63,058 bases of DNA, taken from NCBI RefSeq assembly GCF_004359215.1, contig NC_090616.1, forward strand, positions 2,062,279 through 2,125,336. The letters are read 5' to 3'. The translations under genes and the position numbers were made by a program. The notes beneath the pieces are model-generated. The model ran no database searches, was not told where the DNA came from, and saw only the letters and a list, made by a program, of their open reading frames with translations. Source of the DNA: Bremia lactucae (taxonomy: Eukaryota > Oomycota > Peronosporomycetes > Peronosporales > Peronosporaceae). The number at the start of each line of letters is the position of its first letter. Positions within the stretch are counted from its first letter, which is position 1. This document shows, in pieces, positions 31,775-42,579 of the stretch.

Positions 31775-32780
31775 CCAGTAGTCCTTCCCACGAACCGTCT
31801 CTCTGAGCCTGTCATTGAGGATGAGCCTCAGTGTCGATTGGGCTCATTTCCCTACCTCTTTGAAAATCATCAGGAGGTGGTGGAGCAATTGGCGCAGGGA
31901 CTTGGTAAGCAAATTCTGGCCAGGCTCTTGGGTAGTCCTCCTGAGCAACATGTTGCTCAGTTGGAGCAGTTTGAGACGTTCGTGCTCGGACAGCGAAGGG
32001 CCGCGTCCGAGCTACAGAGTCATCCTGCAGCGGAGTCCGTAACTAAGACTCAGAATAATCTTAGGCGTGAGCAGGCTCGGAGAAAGGCTTCTAACAGGAC
32101 TGTTGCGATGCTCTCCGGCCCGGCCGCATCAGCCGAGGCCCATTGCGATGAACTTGCCCAAGTTCGATGGATCTGCAGCGCACACGATTGTTGACTGGCT
32201 GTTAGCCGTGTAGTAATGCGGTGTGGCGCAGCTCATCCAGGACGACTCTCGAATGGTGTCGTACGCCATGTCCCATTTGCGCGATAAGGCATCAGAGTGG
32301 GCTTACTTAGCGCTTAGGATGGATAGTAAGGCGTTCCTTCATGATCGATCTTTAAGACAAAGATTCACGCCATCTACCAGCCGCCAAACAACGAAGTGTT
32401 ACTTCAGGCGCGCCACTTTGTAGCGCGACAGGCAAAGCGATCCTTGCAAGAATATGTGCAGGAGATGCGCTCGGTGTCGACTTCTATTACTTTGGGTCCG
32501 ATACCGGAACACATTAGGTGCCCACGTTCACGAATGGACTAAGACACGGCCCATCGCGACAGGCCCTTTTTAGAAAGGTGCCGTCGACGATGGAAGAGGC
32601 AATTCAAATTGCTTTAGTTGAGGAGCAATCCTCGGCGACTGCTTGGTGTAAGCCTTCGGCCCCGATAGGTCGGATGCCACTCCTATGCAGTTGGGCAATG
32701 CAGACGTAGTCTTCTACAAGTGCGGCAAGTGCGGACATATGATGGCTCGCTGCTATGACAGAGTCCCTGCTGGAGCCTAG
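31775..32780 (+). pseudogene. Gag polyprotein (B1)
   Basis: Pieces in different frames: EHVAQLEQFETFVLGQRR (31766-32194), MVSYAMSHLRDKASEWAYLA (from 32253), SLQEYVQEMRSVSTSI, and FYKCGKCGHMMARC near 32715-32757. The first knuckle Cys is replaced by Phe compared with B2 (CYECGKRGHMMARC). A 20-bp perfect palindrome lies at 31941-31960. Confidence 0.75.
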
Positions 32781-32989
32781 ACGCCCAGGAAGACGACTCT
32801 CTACCCAAAGGGTGATGGCAAGCACCAGCGTGCGAGACGCGTGAGTTCTGCATCGACCAGTGAGGGTTCGAAAAATGCAGGAGCGCAGTAGGGGCGGAAC
32901 GCCGCGGACTCTAAAGCTACCCCTAAGTTCATTTACTGAACAAATGGGTAGTATAAACCTCAAAATATCGGACCTCAATCATGCTGGTC

Positions 32990-33500
32990 TATAGCGCGCG
33001 AGCACGAGGCTATGCCATGTGATGACCCTTTTCGTGGATTCGGGTGCATCACTGAGTTTTGTGAAACTCTTCTCTTAGAAAGAGGCCGGCGATTTATGAG
33101 TTGCTTTACCAGGATGACAAGCGAGAAGAGGCGATTATTCGTTAAGCGAACGGCGCGCTCGTTAAGTCTGAGGGAATTCAAGTTGAACCCGACCCCCTTC
33201 ACTTAAGTGACTTCTCTTCTAGAGAGAAGTTCACAGTGCTAAGGATGGAGAGTCCGTGTGACATCATCCTAGGCGCGTTAGCTAAGAGAGCGACGGCACC
33301 CGCTTCCCAGTCAAAAGTCGTGGTGACTCGGGAAACGAGAACCCGACAGATAAGGACGATCAAGGGCAGGTCAAAACAAGAAACCTTTGGATCAGTCCCG
33401 ACAAATTTGGACGGACCTTCGAACGAGGTGTTCGAGGCCGTCAAAGACAACATAGCGGAGGCATCCTCAGTTCAGGTTCTCCAGTACGTCTAGAAAACTG
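32990..33500 (+). pseudogene. Protease (B1)
   Basis: MTLFVDSGASLSFVKL near 33020-33067 gives the canonical D-S-G retropepsin site, unlike family A. SPCDIILGAL marks the C-terminal part. Frameshifts separate these blocks. Confidence 0.7.
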
Positions 33501-33599
33501 CCGAAGAAATAGTAAATCTTCTGGAGATGCCGTGAAGTCTGTTCCTGTCCGAGCTTATAAGAAGGAAGATTCACGAAGTAGTAGCACTAGTTCCAGAAC

Positions 33600-34261
33600 A
33601 GAACTTGGTGGACTGTTGCTCGTCTTCCGCAATGGACGAGATCGTCCAAGAAGAAGTGCCGAGCCGCCAACCAGCAGAAAGGGGCATCGGGCACGAAATT
33701 GACCTCGAACCGGGCACCAAATATTGAGTGACCAGGCAATGGCCGTTGCCGATAGAACAAGTCGATCATATAGATGAGTTCATCTACAAGCGAGCCAAGG
33801 CGGGACATGTGCGTGAGAGAAAGTTGCCTCACTGCAGCCCGACCTTATGTGTGCGTATAGCCACACGTGGATGGCGCTTGGTTCACGCTAACAACAAGCT
33901 GACACGGCCACCATTCCGGCGCAAATGTATCGTTTATACATTGTATAGGAGGAATGGCTCGTTTATATCAAAAATGGATAGAAATAATCAAATGTAATTA
34001 GCCAATCCCGCGGAAATGTCTTTTTGAACTTCATGGGAAAGTCAACTATCTTTTCCGCGTTGATTTAAAATATGGCTACTATAAGGTTCTCATGAGAGTC
34101 CGATGTAGCTAAAATGGCAGTAAGCACCCCAAGTAGTATACTTTGGTAGTTACTTCTGATGCTCGAAGGTTTAAAAAACGTACTGACGACTGGTAGCTCA
34201 CGTGATGCATCAGTACCGTGCCTACGCGCCCCTTTACTTTGACGATGTATTCGTTTTGTTC
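33600..34261 (+). pseudogene. Reverse transcriptase, N-terminal half (B1)
   Basis: GHEIDLEPGTKY, a TGA, then RQWPLPIEQVDHIDEFI, CVRIATRGWRLVHANNKL, and at the end MHQYRAYAPLYFDDVFV with the YFDD catalytic pair. The element is cut a few codons later. Confidence 0.75.
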
Positions 34262-34345
34262 ACTTAACGCGATGGTCAATTTCTTCATGTGAAGTAGTTA
34301 ATTCTGCCACTTGGCTGTGGTGCACAAAGTGACCCAGATAAGACA
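34262..34345 (+). repeat. Family B LTR internal fragment
   Basis: TTTGTTCACTTAACGCGATG and GGTGCACAAAGTGACCC match bases about 50-130 of the B1 LTR. It is joined directly to the RT codons. 34346-34377 is short unassigned sequence ending with the A4 target site. Confidence 0.7.
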
Positions 34346-34372
34346 GTAGATACTTTGCGGTTCCGACATAGT

Positions 34373-34377
34373 TTGAT
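34373..34377. repeat. Target-site duplication of A4 (TTGAT)
   Basis: TTGAT at 34373-34377 and again at 42526-42530, directly outside the two LTRs. Five bases is the usual length for Ty3/gypsy integration. Confidence 0.85.
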
Positions 34378-34816
34378 TGTAATGGGGCACTGCCGACTTG
34401 AATTGCTTCAGTACAAGTCCACTTCGCACTGCTTCACTGCGAGTGGTGCCTCACGTCACTTCCGTACACTAGTACGTGCAGAGGAAGACTCTCTTTTAAA
34501 CAATTGCTTTGAAGAGGGTTAATTAAAAACTGCATATAACATAATTCAGTTCTTCTGTTTCTATCTTTTTATACCAACTTATATGTGTACTATTACAAAA
34601 CATGTAATAAAATCTTATCCGACACTTTCTTTGCACGCGTCCAGCGCTTCCTAGACCGCGGAGAAGGTAGATGTAATGGTCTATATCTTCCAATGGATAA
34701 GCTTTTAGAGTATGACCATGTAAAGTATTATACTCCAAATATTATCTAATTTTTAGATAATATATTAATTAACAACCTTTAAGTGTTAATTTCATGTAAA
34801 GATACACCCCGTTACA
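34378..34816 (-). repeat. Family A LTR (3' LTR of A4)
   Basis: 439 bp; reads TGTAACGGGGTGTATC to CCCCATTACA on the minus strand. The polypurine tract lies next to it at 34817-34829. Confidence 0.9.
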
Positions 34817-34931
34817 TCACTTCTCCCTTAAACGACAATCACGTGGATTGTCATTGAATAGATTGGTCACTAAGACTACTTAATTGAAAACGATGTGGAT
34901 TGGTCACAGCCATCATTTTTAATTCTATCGC

Positions 34932-35900
34932 ATGGTTAACAATTCCATGCGTTATGCGAATAGTGCGGCGCCTTCGGCTGCGGTTCATGCAGCCGCGGGC
35001 AACGCAGTATTGTCTCTTGCGGCAGACTTTTCGTCTGCCGTAGTATCCTCTTCTCCCGCAACACTCGATGTTGCGTGTGCACGTGGTGATTCACCACGTG
35101 AATGCGATACCTCTTTAGAGGTCAACTACGAATGCTAGTCGGACGAAATGGCCGACTCGGGGAGAACAGAACAGTAGCCTTATCATCGTCATGCGGCTAA
35201 ATATAAGCTTTCGAATGAGGGGGCTCAATCGAATAGACGTGCTGGTAGCATTCGCTATAGCATGTTTGGTTCCGACGATGAGGATGATTCTTCATCGCCA
35301 GCACTGTCTTTCGTGCCGTCACCCACACCTATATCTGTGCGTGGTGATGAAAATGACGTAAGCCATCGTAATAAAGTCTTGCGGTACCCCTGCTCCAGTG
35401 AATACTACTCAGGGGAGCGTAGACAATAAAATGTCTCGTCTTGCCCCTAAGAAAAAGCCCTGGCTTTGTCCAACCGGCTAGTTAGTACCTTGTCTCGAAA
35501 AACTACTCCTCACAATAAGCATCCTTTTTTATTCCAACAAAGCTTCATGGCCTTGATCCCAGCGCAAAGAACTTCCGCGCTGAGAAAGATTTTTATCTCG
35601 ATGCTTTTCTCAAGCATCGATGGTATAGTGGCAACAACAAGCGAGATAAAAGCTCGTTGATGCAAGCCTGGGGCGCATTGATTCGCAATGTCAAAGAAAT
35701 TAGATGCGAAGCCTGGCTTCAAAGGCTTAACGTGATTCGCGTTAAGTTTGTAAAACGAACTCCAACTGGTCCAAGGTAAAAATTGCATTGGTTGTCCCGT
35801 GAAGCAGCACTTCCATGCCTTGCATAGGGTGATCCCTGTCCGTGTTGTGTTGACAACACGAAACGAGTAAAAGGGGATGCGTATTTCCTTCTTCGCCCTG
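34932..35900 (+). pseudogene. Antisense reading frame in A4
   Basis: Opposite to pol, one frame stays mostly open from MVNNSMRYANSAAPSAAVH to ATTSEIKAR at 35658, with four stops. It contains an acidic-Ser segment GSDDEDDSSSPALSF, then FVPSPTPISVRGDENDVSH and SRKTTPHNKHPF. In a shifted frame come KLDAKPGFKGL and PVRVVLTTRNE. These match the A3 antisense frame (minus, 20850-22010) part for part. That two diverged copies keep the same layout argues that it is or was a real gene. Function unknown. Confidence 0.6.
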
Positions 35901-35948
35901 GGGAAGGGCTCGCTTCTCTATCGAGATGCGATGCGATTGAAGTTAATT

Positions 35949-36446
35949 GAACCATTTTAGTATAGGAAATTAAATAGAGAGATTAGTATTATAAATGAAA
36001 TTCATAAGCATGAAATAGAATAATACATGTACATGTTAATGAATTGCATGGGAGCTAGGCAAAGAAGCGTGGCAGATTCGAAAGATTTCAAGTGCCATTG
36101 CTATTTAAAGTCGAGCCAAATTTGACCAATTTAGTATGGGAAATTAAATTGAGAGATTAGTATTTTAAATAAAATTCATAAGCATGAGATAGAATAATAC
36201 ATGTACATGTTAATGTATTGCATGGGAGCTAGGCAAAGAAGCGTGGCAGATTCGAAAGATTCTAAGTGCCATTGCTATTAAAAGTCGAGCCAAATTTAAC
36301 CATTTTAGTATAGGAAATTCAATAGAGAGATTAGTATTATAAAAATGATATTCATAAGCATGAAATAGAATAATACATGTACATGTTAATGTATTGCATG
36401 GGAGCTAGGCAAAGAAGCGTGGCAGATTCGAAAGATATTAAGTTTG
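35949..36446. repeat. 174-bp tandem repeat, three units
   Basis: The period is 174 bp: TTAGTATAGG-type starts at 35957, 36131 and 36305. The units differ at only a few positions; the last is cut at about 36446. It is AT-rich, contains ACATGTACATGT, and is absent from A3 at the matching place. Confidence 0.9.
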
Positions 36447-36499
36447 CAATCAATGTAATAGTGCCAGGGGCGCGTGATTCCGATGGACTTTCTGATCTC

Positions 36500-36690
36500 T
36501 CGTCATACTGACGAATGAGGCCCTCAACGTCAACAACCAGCTGGTAACGAGGTTCCCAGCGCTGTCATGAGAAGGTGGATAATCGCGCCAGCGATCCAGA
36601 TAACTCTTCGCTGCACCTTCACATCACAGTGGTTTAGAATAAGCTCCACAAGGAAACTCTGACCACCGTGGAAACCCAGAAATGGTTGTG
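36500..36690 (-). pseudogene. Chromodomain (A4)
   Basis: On the minus strand GGQSFLVELILNHCDVK, then a broken block that corresponds to YLVRWRGYPPSHDSW in A3. Only the first strand is easily read. Confidence 0.55.
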
Positions 36691-36989
36691 GTGGAAGAAG
36701 AAAAATTAGATCCGAACCGTATGTCGGATCTAGAGTCGAAGATCGACAAAATCGATTGCTACCTCCATGTATCGGAGGAGGGTCTTGAACACGAGCGCGG
36801 CAAGCATCACTCGTTGGACCGGATAGTGCAAGCTCACTATATCGAAAGGTTGGAAAATCGTTCGAGGAGTGCGCTAATATCACGCTCTTCGTGATGAGCT
36901 ATCGTTCGCTTATCACGGTTCGAGGATCTTCAGACCCGACATGAGAATCTTCAGATTCATCATGAGAATCTGGTTTGTGTCCACAAGAA

Positions 36990-38150
36990 TCTTTTAGAGA
37001 CTCTTGAGAAGGTTGGTCGGATCCGTCCTCGAAAGAAGCCGCGTGCTGATGGTACGGGCCAACGTAAATCGTAGGGTGCGTTCGTAGCCTTGTGGCAATT
37101 CTATTGTGTACGCATTGCCTCTGCGATGCAGTACACGAAATGGCCCAATGAACTTGGGCAGTAGTTTACTGCTACCCACACTAGTGACTACACGCTTTGG
37201 TAAGTTTACCGTAGAGAGTTCTACTAGGACATTAATTTTTAAATGAATGAACATTTGCTCTTCCATGTTTGTCTGCGTTCCGTTTCTGACGGTCCACTGC
37301 GTTAGCAATGGAATCATTTACGAAACGAGTTACTGATTCTCGAGCCAGCAGAAATTCCTCTGCTGACACATTTGTTCTGGTTTTTTCAGTGCGCTTTGTG
37401 CGCACTGCCATGATGTTTTCCTCATCTTCGATGTCGATTGCTTCGACATCGACATCACCCGCGTCGTTTTTAACTTCGTCGCGTGATGAACATGAATCAG
37501 AAATGGTGTTACTCCTGCGAGCCCCCCCCCTTAATCTAGAGGATCCTTCTAATTGGGTGAGTATGCGTGGTCGGCGTCAGTCTTTCACGAAGAATGGTGT
37601 GGTGCGTTGTAGACGCATGCACCGAATTATTGATGGCGAATTCGACCATCCTTAAAAACTCGGTCCAATTCGGATACGATTGGACGTAACCTCGAAATAT
37701 ATCTTCGAGGACGCGATTTACGCGTTTGACTGACCATCTGTCTCTGGAGATCAGAAGTTGACATAGCCGTGTTCTGAAAGATCGGAACATGGATTGCCAA
37801 AACTCCGCCGTGAACCGTGGATGTCTATCCGAAACTAGCTCACGAGGTGAACCGTCGTGTTACCGTGTCGATAAAGACACGGGTACAGCCCGGAGCCGTG
37901 ATCGACTCTGGTACTGCAACAAGATTTACCATCTTGCTGAATCTGTCTACAATATAAGGATTCCATTGCTTTGTGATCGTCTTCGGGAAATCCGAAGACG
38001 AAGTTTAAAGATATGGACTGCCACCATTCTGCCGGAAGTGGTAGAGTTTGAAGAGGTGCACGGGATGAAGGGCTAGGCTTCACCCGTTGACAAACCTCGC
38101 AAGCACGAATGTACTTGCGCACGAACTGATACTGGCGGGGTCAGTTAAAG
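36990..38150 (-). pseudogene. Integrase (A4)
   Basis: CQRVKPSPSSRAPLQTLPLP, then SLNFVFGFPEDDH, with Asn at the first catalytic Asp position. MVEFAINNSVHASTTHHT and LPKFIGPFRVLHRRGNAYTI follow. The third-site region reads SVKRVNRVLEDIF, again without the Glu. Several frameshifts. Confidence 0.75.
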
Positions 38151-38399
38151 TCGCCACTCACTGGAGATAAGTTTTCTCACACTTACGATGCCCAGTTGTT
38201 GGTACTCATACATGATACGCGAGCGCAAATCATTGTGAGTTGGGACGACGACACGTGGGGTGTCGCGGCTAACGGCTGTGTAATACAATAAGCCGTTACG
38301 TGTTGTGTATCGATCGGATGACGATCGATATAAAGCCGTTAGATCTTTAAAAAAAATTCGGATGGATTCATTAAATGATCCATCAAACATAGAAGGTCC

Positions 38400-39000
38400 T
38401 TATCTTAATTGTAGGGTTTCTTTATGTCATCAGATAAGGTTGATGACGGAACACTTGAAATGAGTGTTGCAACAGTGGGATTATTTCCACTGTTGGAGTG
38501 CACTGCCGACTGGATATCGGGTCGTCGTGATAACGCATCAGCGACGCCATTAGGTCGTCCTGGTTTGTATTCCACGGAGAAATTATACACCGCGAATAAG
38601 GATAGCCACCCTACCTCATCATTCTTTGCGAGAAGTGTGGGCTATTTGCGGCCGTGCGTAATGACGCATGGTCCGTATATACGATGAACGGTCTATTTCC
38701 GAGAAGATAGACCCTAAACATAGCCAGTGCATATTTAATGGCAAGGAGTTACTTGTCATGCATTGGCTAATTAAGTTCGGCTGGTTGCAGCTGACGCGAT
38801 TGGAAAAAAACGAAGCGCTCCGCGCCGTCTATATCGAATTACATTAACGCACAGCCGATTGCGAAATCGCTGGTGTCACAGACCACATGGAATGGTCAGT
38901 CTTGATCTGCAATCGCCAAGATGGGCGACTGCATCAAGCTTTGCTTAATACCTTTAAACAAACGCTGACAATCAGCGATCCATAACAATTTCTCGTCTAT
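38400..39000 (-). pseudogene. RNase H (A4)
   Basis: VEYKPGRPNGVADALSRRPD closes the domain (near 38530). The catalytic first half is present on the minus strand but frameshifted (a block equivalent to FHVVCDASDFAIG at about 38850-38890). Confidence 0.65.
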
Positions 39001-39963
39001 TATAAGAGACAAGAAAGATGATTTGTCATATCTGCATAATTGCGAGAGTACTTGTGCAAGTACGCCGCTAGCCCAAGAAACTTTCTAAGATTCTTGACAT
39101 CGACTGGAACTGGCCAGTGATCTTTTTGGGATAGGGCGCACGCCGTGTTTCCGACGATGCACCGAAGAAGTGGCATTTCGCTTACAGCGATTATACACTT
39201 CTTGAGATTTGCGTACAACTTATGCTTTCGCATTAGTGTAAGAACCTGACGAACGTGAGTTTTATGAACACTCACGTCCGTATTTCCGTCCATAGCCCGG
39301 CTATGGACGAATACATCGTCAAAATAGCTCGGTGCAAGGTCCCGCACCGATCTCAACAGATTGGTTACAGATCTGTTAAATATCGCATGGACATTACTAA
39401 GTTCCTGTGGCGTGACTAGCCACCACAATAGCATACCTCTTAGTGCTGTGTACGGGATTTCCCGTTCACGCATAAGGATCTGATAAAATCCATCCATCAG
39501 ATCATAGACGAAAAGATCGTACTCTTGGACACACCATCTATGATTACGTCTTTGCTAAGTATCGGTATTTGAGCTGGTACCGTTGCAGCATTCAGTTTAT
39601 TGAATGCATGCACTATCCGCCAACCTCCTGTGGCCATTCGCACACAGAAGGTCTGAGAGCTATGCGGGGAGGTTGACTCCCTTACATGACCCGCTTTTGA
39701 ACGATACATGAATAATTTATCGATCGCAAGTACTTGTTCACGAGGCAGTGGCCACTGCTTCACGATTCAGTACATCGAGCCCGATTTGAGCTCGATCTCA
39801 TTTTGAATGCCCCTATCCTTAGGCAACTCGCATGGAACTGTTTCAAGAAATTCATCCATAAATTCAATCGAATCCTTGTATAAAGGATTTGTTTAAGTGA
39901 CTCCCAGGATTGAGTAGTATCCCTCTCAATCCGAGTCTTCACATCGAGGACATTTTCGTCCAT
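39000..39963 (-). pseudogene. Reverse transcriptase (A4)
   Basis: KQWPLPREQVLAIDKLFMY and CVRMATGGWRIVHAFNKLNA (39580-39763), MDGFYQILMRE at 39497, LLWWLVTPQELSNVHAIFNR, the catalytic YFDDVFVHSR (about 39300-39330), and VKNLRKFLGLAAYLHKYSR. Interrupted by a stop near 39496 and small indels, but every RT block is present. Confidence 0.8.
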
Positions 39964-40065
39964 CGACGAGCTGCTGAAAACCCGTTCGTTCTCTACAAAA
40001 ATTACCGCTGACCGAATATCAGTTACGTATTTCGTCGTCTCTGACGAGTACGCAGAATTGCTTGT

Positions 40066-40960
40066 TCAACCACGATGCAGATCTCTCAAGGACCGCTTGG
40101 TTTCTAGGGTTGGTAATTGAGTTATATCCGAAGTTAGCTTCGGAGGCGTATACAGATCAAGAGTATAAGCGCCTAATTTTAATCCGTCATTGACCAAGAT
40201 ATTCAATGTCTCGGTTTCTTCCTGGAATCTATCGACAGGCTGCCGAGGAATCAATTTCTCGGGACGCTGAAGTCTAGTCACTTCAGCATAAACTATTTGA
40301 AGAGCTTTCTCCTCAAGTACGTGGGGACTTATTCCCTCAACGTCTTTCTAGTGTGATTGCGCTATCACAGTCGGATCCTCTACGGTCGACTCTCTACTCG
40401 ACCTAGGATCATCGTGTTGTCCCTTTGGGACAACAGGTATCTTCCTTCATGCAAGGTCTTACGATTTGTCATCCAAATCCAGTACGATGAAATCATCATC
40501 GTACTGTAAATCTTTTAACGTGTAGTGAAATTTCACTACGCGTTTCATCACTTTTATCGATGAGCCTGTCGCTAGACGGACCGTCATCCTCGTTGAAGGA
40601 TCTTGCGCTCAACATATTTAAGCTTACGACCCTCTAGCGACTGGCGACGAATAAAGTTATTCGATGCTTCGCAGTCCACTAGGGCTCTAAGTCACATATC
40701 ATTTGTCACTTTTAATCTCAAGGTGATGAGGGATACCTCATCACCAGGTGCAGAGATACATATTGATTGTGTGTCTGGAGCAGCTTTCGTCAAGATATTT
40801 GAAAATTCTCTTGAGGTTGCTGGATCAGTACGGCGTTGCGCACCTACTGACCACGATCGCTTTTTTGGCGGCTCACCTCGCTGTTGCGATTTCGCAATAA
40901 CATCGGACCCGCGACCGTTGCCCTTTTTGGCATTCGGTCCATACTTACGTTCGGTACCTC
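40066..40960 (-). pseudogene. Spacer and N-terminal protease (A4)
   Basis: The spacer lies at 40066-40445. A 16-bp piece with gag sequence in opposite orientation (CATGCAAGGTCTTACG, 40448-40463) interrupts, then protease codons resume at 40464 with the DDKFD region and continue backwards to VDCEASNN at about 40675. The active site is D-C-E, as in A2. Confidence 0.65.
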
Positions 40961-40984
40961 TCGGTACTGGGCGTGAAGCACTAC

Positions 40985-42073
40985 AGTCATGAGCGTAGTG
41001 TCCTAACTTTTGACTGCGATTGCATTCTGCAATCGCTTGTTGTTCGAATAGCGAGATTTCTCGCTTTCGACATAAGAGAGATCCATTGGTTCTGGACCTC
41101 CAACCTCGTGTCGTCTTAGAGGACGATACTATGACGAACTAGTTTTAGCCGGTCTCAAGCTGAAGTCCTCCTGTTCCGCAACGGATATTGCATATTGCTT
41201 CTACAAGCGTATCCAGTTCCAAGCGGTACAGGTGGGTATTTACGGGACCATCCATTTGATGTCATCCTAGGTTTACCTTGGCTCAGAATATATGAGCCAA
41301 GGATCAGCTGGCAGCATCGATCCGTAAAGATGCCTGTCACTTGTTCATCAGATGGTCATCTTGTGAACGTCTTGGAGCGTCCACAAGCGCGTGGATGTAC
41401 TAAAAAGGAAAGCGATGGCCTCACTTGTGGTACGGTCGTTAGTACGACTGCACAAGATCACAGGCTCTGAACTTAGCCCTAGACGGTTCAAATGTCTGTT
41501 TGAGCCAGGATTTTAATGGCCTTTAGCGTCCCAAAGACAAATGGGTCGCGCAACTTAAGGCCTAGAGCCCAAGTTTTGGCACGACCTGCCAAATTTGATT
41601 GAGCGAATGCGACTTGCATTTGCTCGTCGACGATGTGACGTGGCCTTATGGCATCGACAACTCGACAAACCATCTCAACAGGGCGTCTTCTTCGACTCCC
41701 CTATGTCAATCTTTAAGGTTTCGGGACGACGCGTGTGCGTCATCCCAGGCACAGGGGTCTGTATTTGTTGTAACCTCAACAGTTCTGCCTGTTGAAAGCC
41801 TTGCTGATTCAGCAAGGCTACCTTTTCCTTCATCTCGTCAAGCTCATGTTTTATGAACTTGGCGATGGCTGAATGGAGGGCATCTCCTTTCAAACCGGAC
41901 AGCATGGCCAAGATGGCATCATTCCCTACGGTCGCACTCATTCGTTCGACCGCACTCCTTTCTATATCACTTAGAAAGCAGTAGCTATCACGCGAAACGT
42001 GACATGTATTTCCATTATCATCTAACATGTCCATGTCTGAAGATGGAACTGTGGTCCTTGAACGGACCAACAA
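40985..42073 (-). pseudogene. Gag polyprotein (A4)
   Basis: From MDMLDDNGNTCHV (42034) to FEPSRAKFRA at about 41466, then a 208-bp foreign-orientation block, then GPVNTHLYRLELDTL and the degenerate zinc-knuckle region near 41020. About 150 bp of gag is missing at the junction. Confidence 0.7.
41255..41462 (+). other. Inverted protease/spacer segment inside A4 gag
   Basis: On the plus strand it reads FDVILGLPWLRIYEPRISW and continues into the spacer (MPVTCSSDGHLVNVLERP), matching A3 17125-17332. The rest of A4 is minus, and exactly this segment is missing from the protease/spacer junction at about 40446-40464. See findings. Confidence 0.85.
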
Positions 42074-42084
42074 GTGCTACCAGG

Positions 42085-42525
42085 TGCAACGGGGCAGTGC
42101 CCCGTTGCACCGAAGCAGTACAAGTCGGCTTTACACTGCTTCAGTGCGAGTAGTGCCTCACGTTACTTCACGTACACTAGTATGTGCAGAGGAATACTCT
42201 TTTTAAACCAAGTGTTTTAAAGAGGGTTAAAAGTAAACTGCAATTAATTTAATTAAGCTCTTCTGTTCTATCTATTTAATACTACCTTAATCATAAACTA
42301 TTACAAAAAATGTAATAAAGCATTTATCTGCCTCACTCAATGCGCGCGTCCAGCGCTGACTAGGCCGCGGAGCAAGTAGATACAATGGCCTTTATCGACC
42401 AATGGATAAGCTTTCCAAATATTACTACGTAAGGTAACATTCTCCAAATATTATCTACCTTTTAGATAATATATTAATTAACAACCTTTAAGTGTTAATT
42501 TCATGTAACGATTCATCCCGTTACA
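42085..42525 (-). repeat. Family A LTR (5' LTR of A4)
   Basis: 441 bp; minus strand starts TGTAACGGGATGAATC and ends GCCCCGTTGCA. TGGTAGCACTTGTTGG (primer site) lies just inside, at 42068-42083 reversed. Confidence 0.9.
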
Positions 42526-42579
42526 TTGATATGTGCAACACCTACGATAAGAAAATGATGATACTTAGAATTGGAAACT

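Larger units (their letters stand above)
31271..34345 (+). mobile_element. Ty3/gypsy element, family B, copy B1 (truncated)
   Basis: 5' LTR, gag, zinc knuckle, protease and the first half of RT in order, all broken. Right after the RT catalytic motif (34261) the sequence jumps to an internal piece of the B LTR (34262-34345); RNase H, integrase and most of the 3' LTR are gone. A4 starts at 34378. Confidence 0.85.
34378..42525 (-). mobile_element. Ty3/gypsy chromovirus, family A, copy A4 (full length, rearranged)
   Basis: 8148 bp between TTGAT duplications. In minus orientation: 5' LTR, gag, protease, spacer, RT, RNase H, integrase, chromodomain, a 174-bp repeat array, an antisense frame, polypurine tract, 3' LTR. 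The two LTRs differ at many sites, roughly 15 percent by eye over the first 200 bp, so it is an old insertion. Gag and protease are scrambled by inversions, and the integrase has Asn for the first catalytic Asp. Confidence 0.9.
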
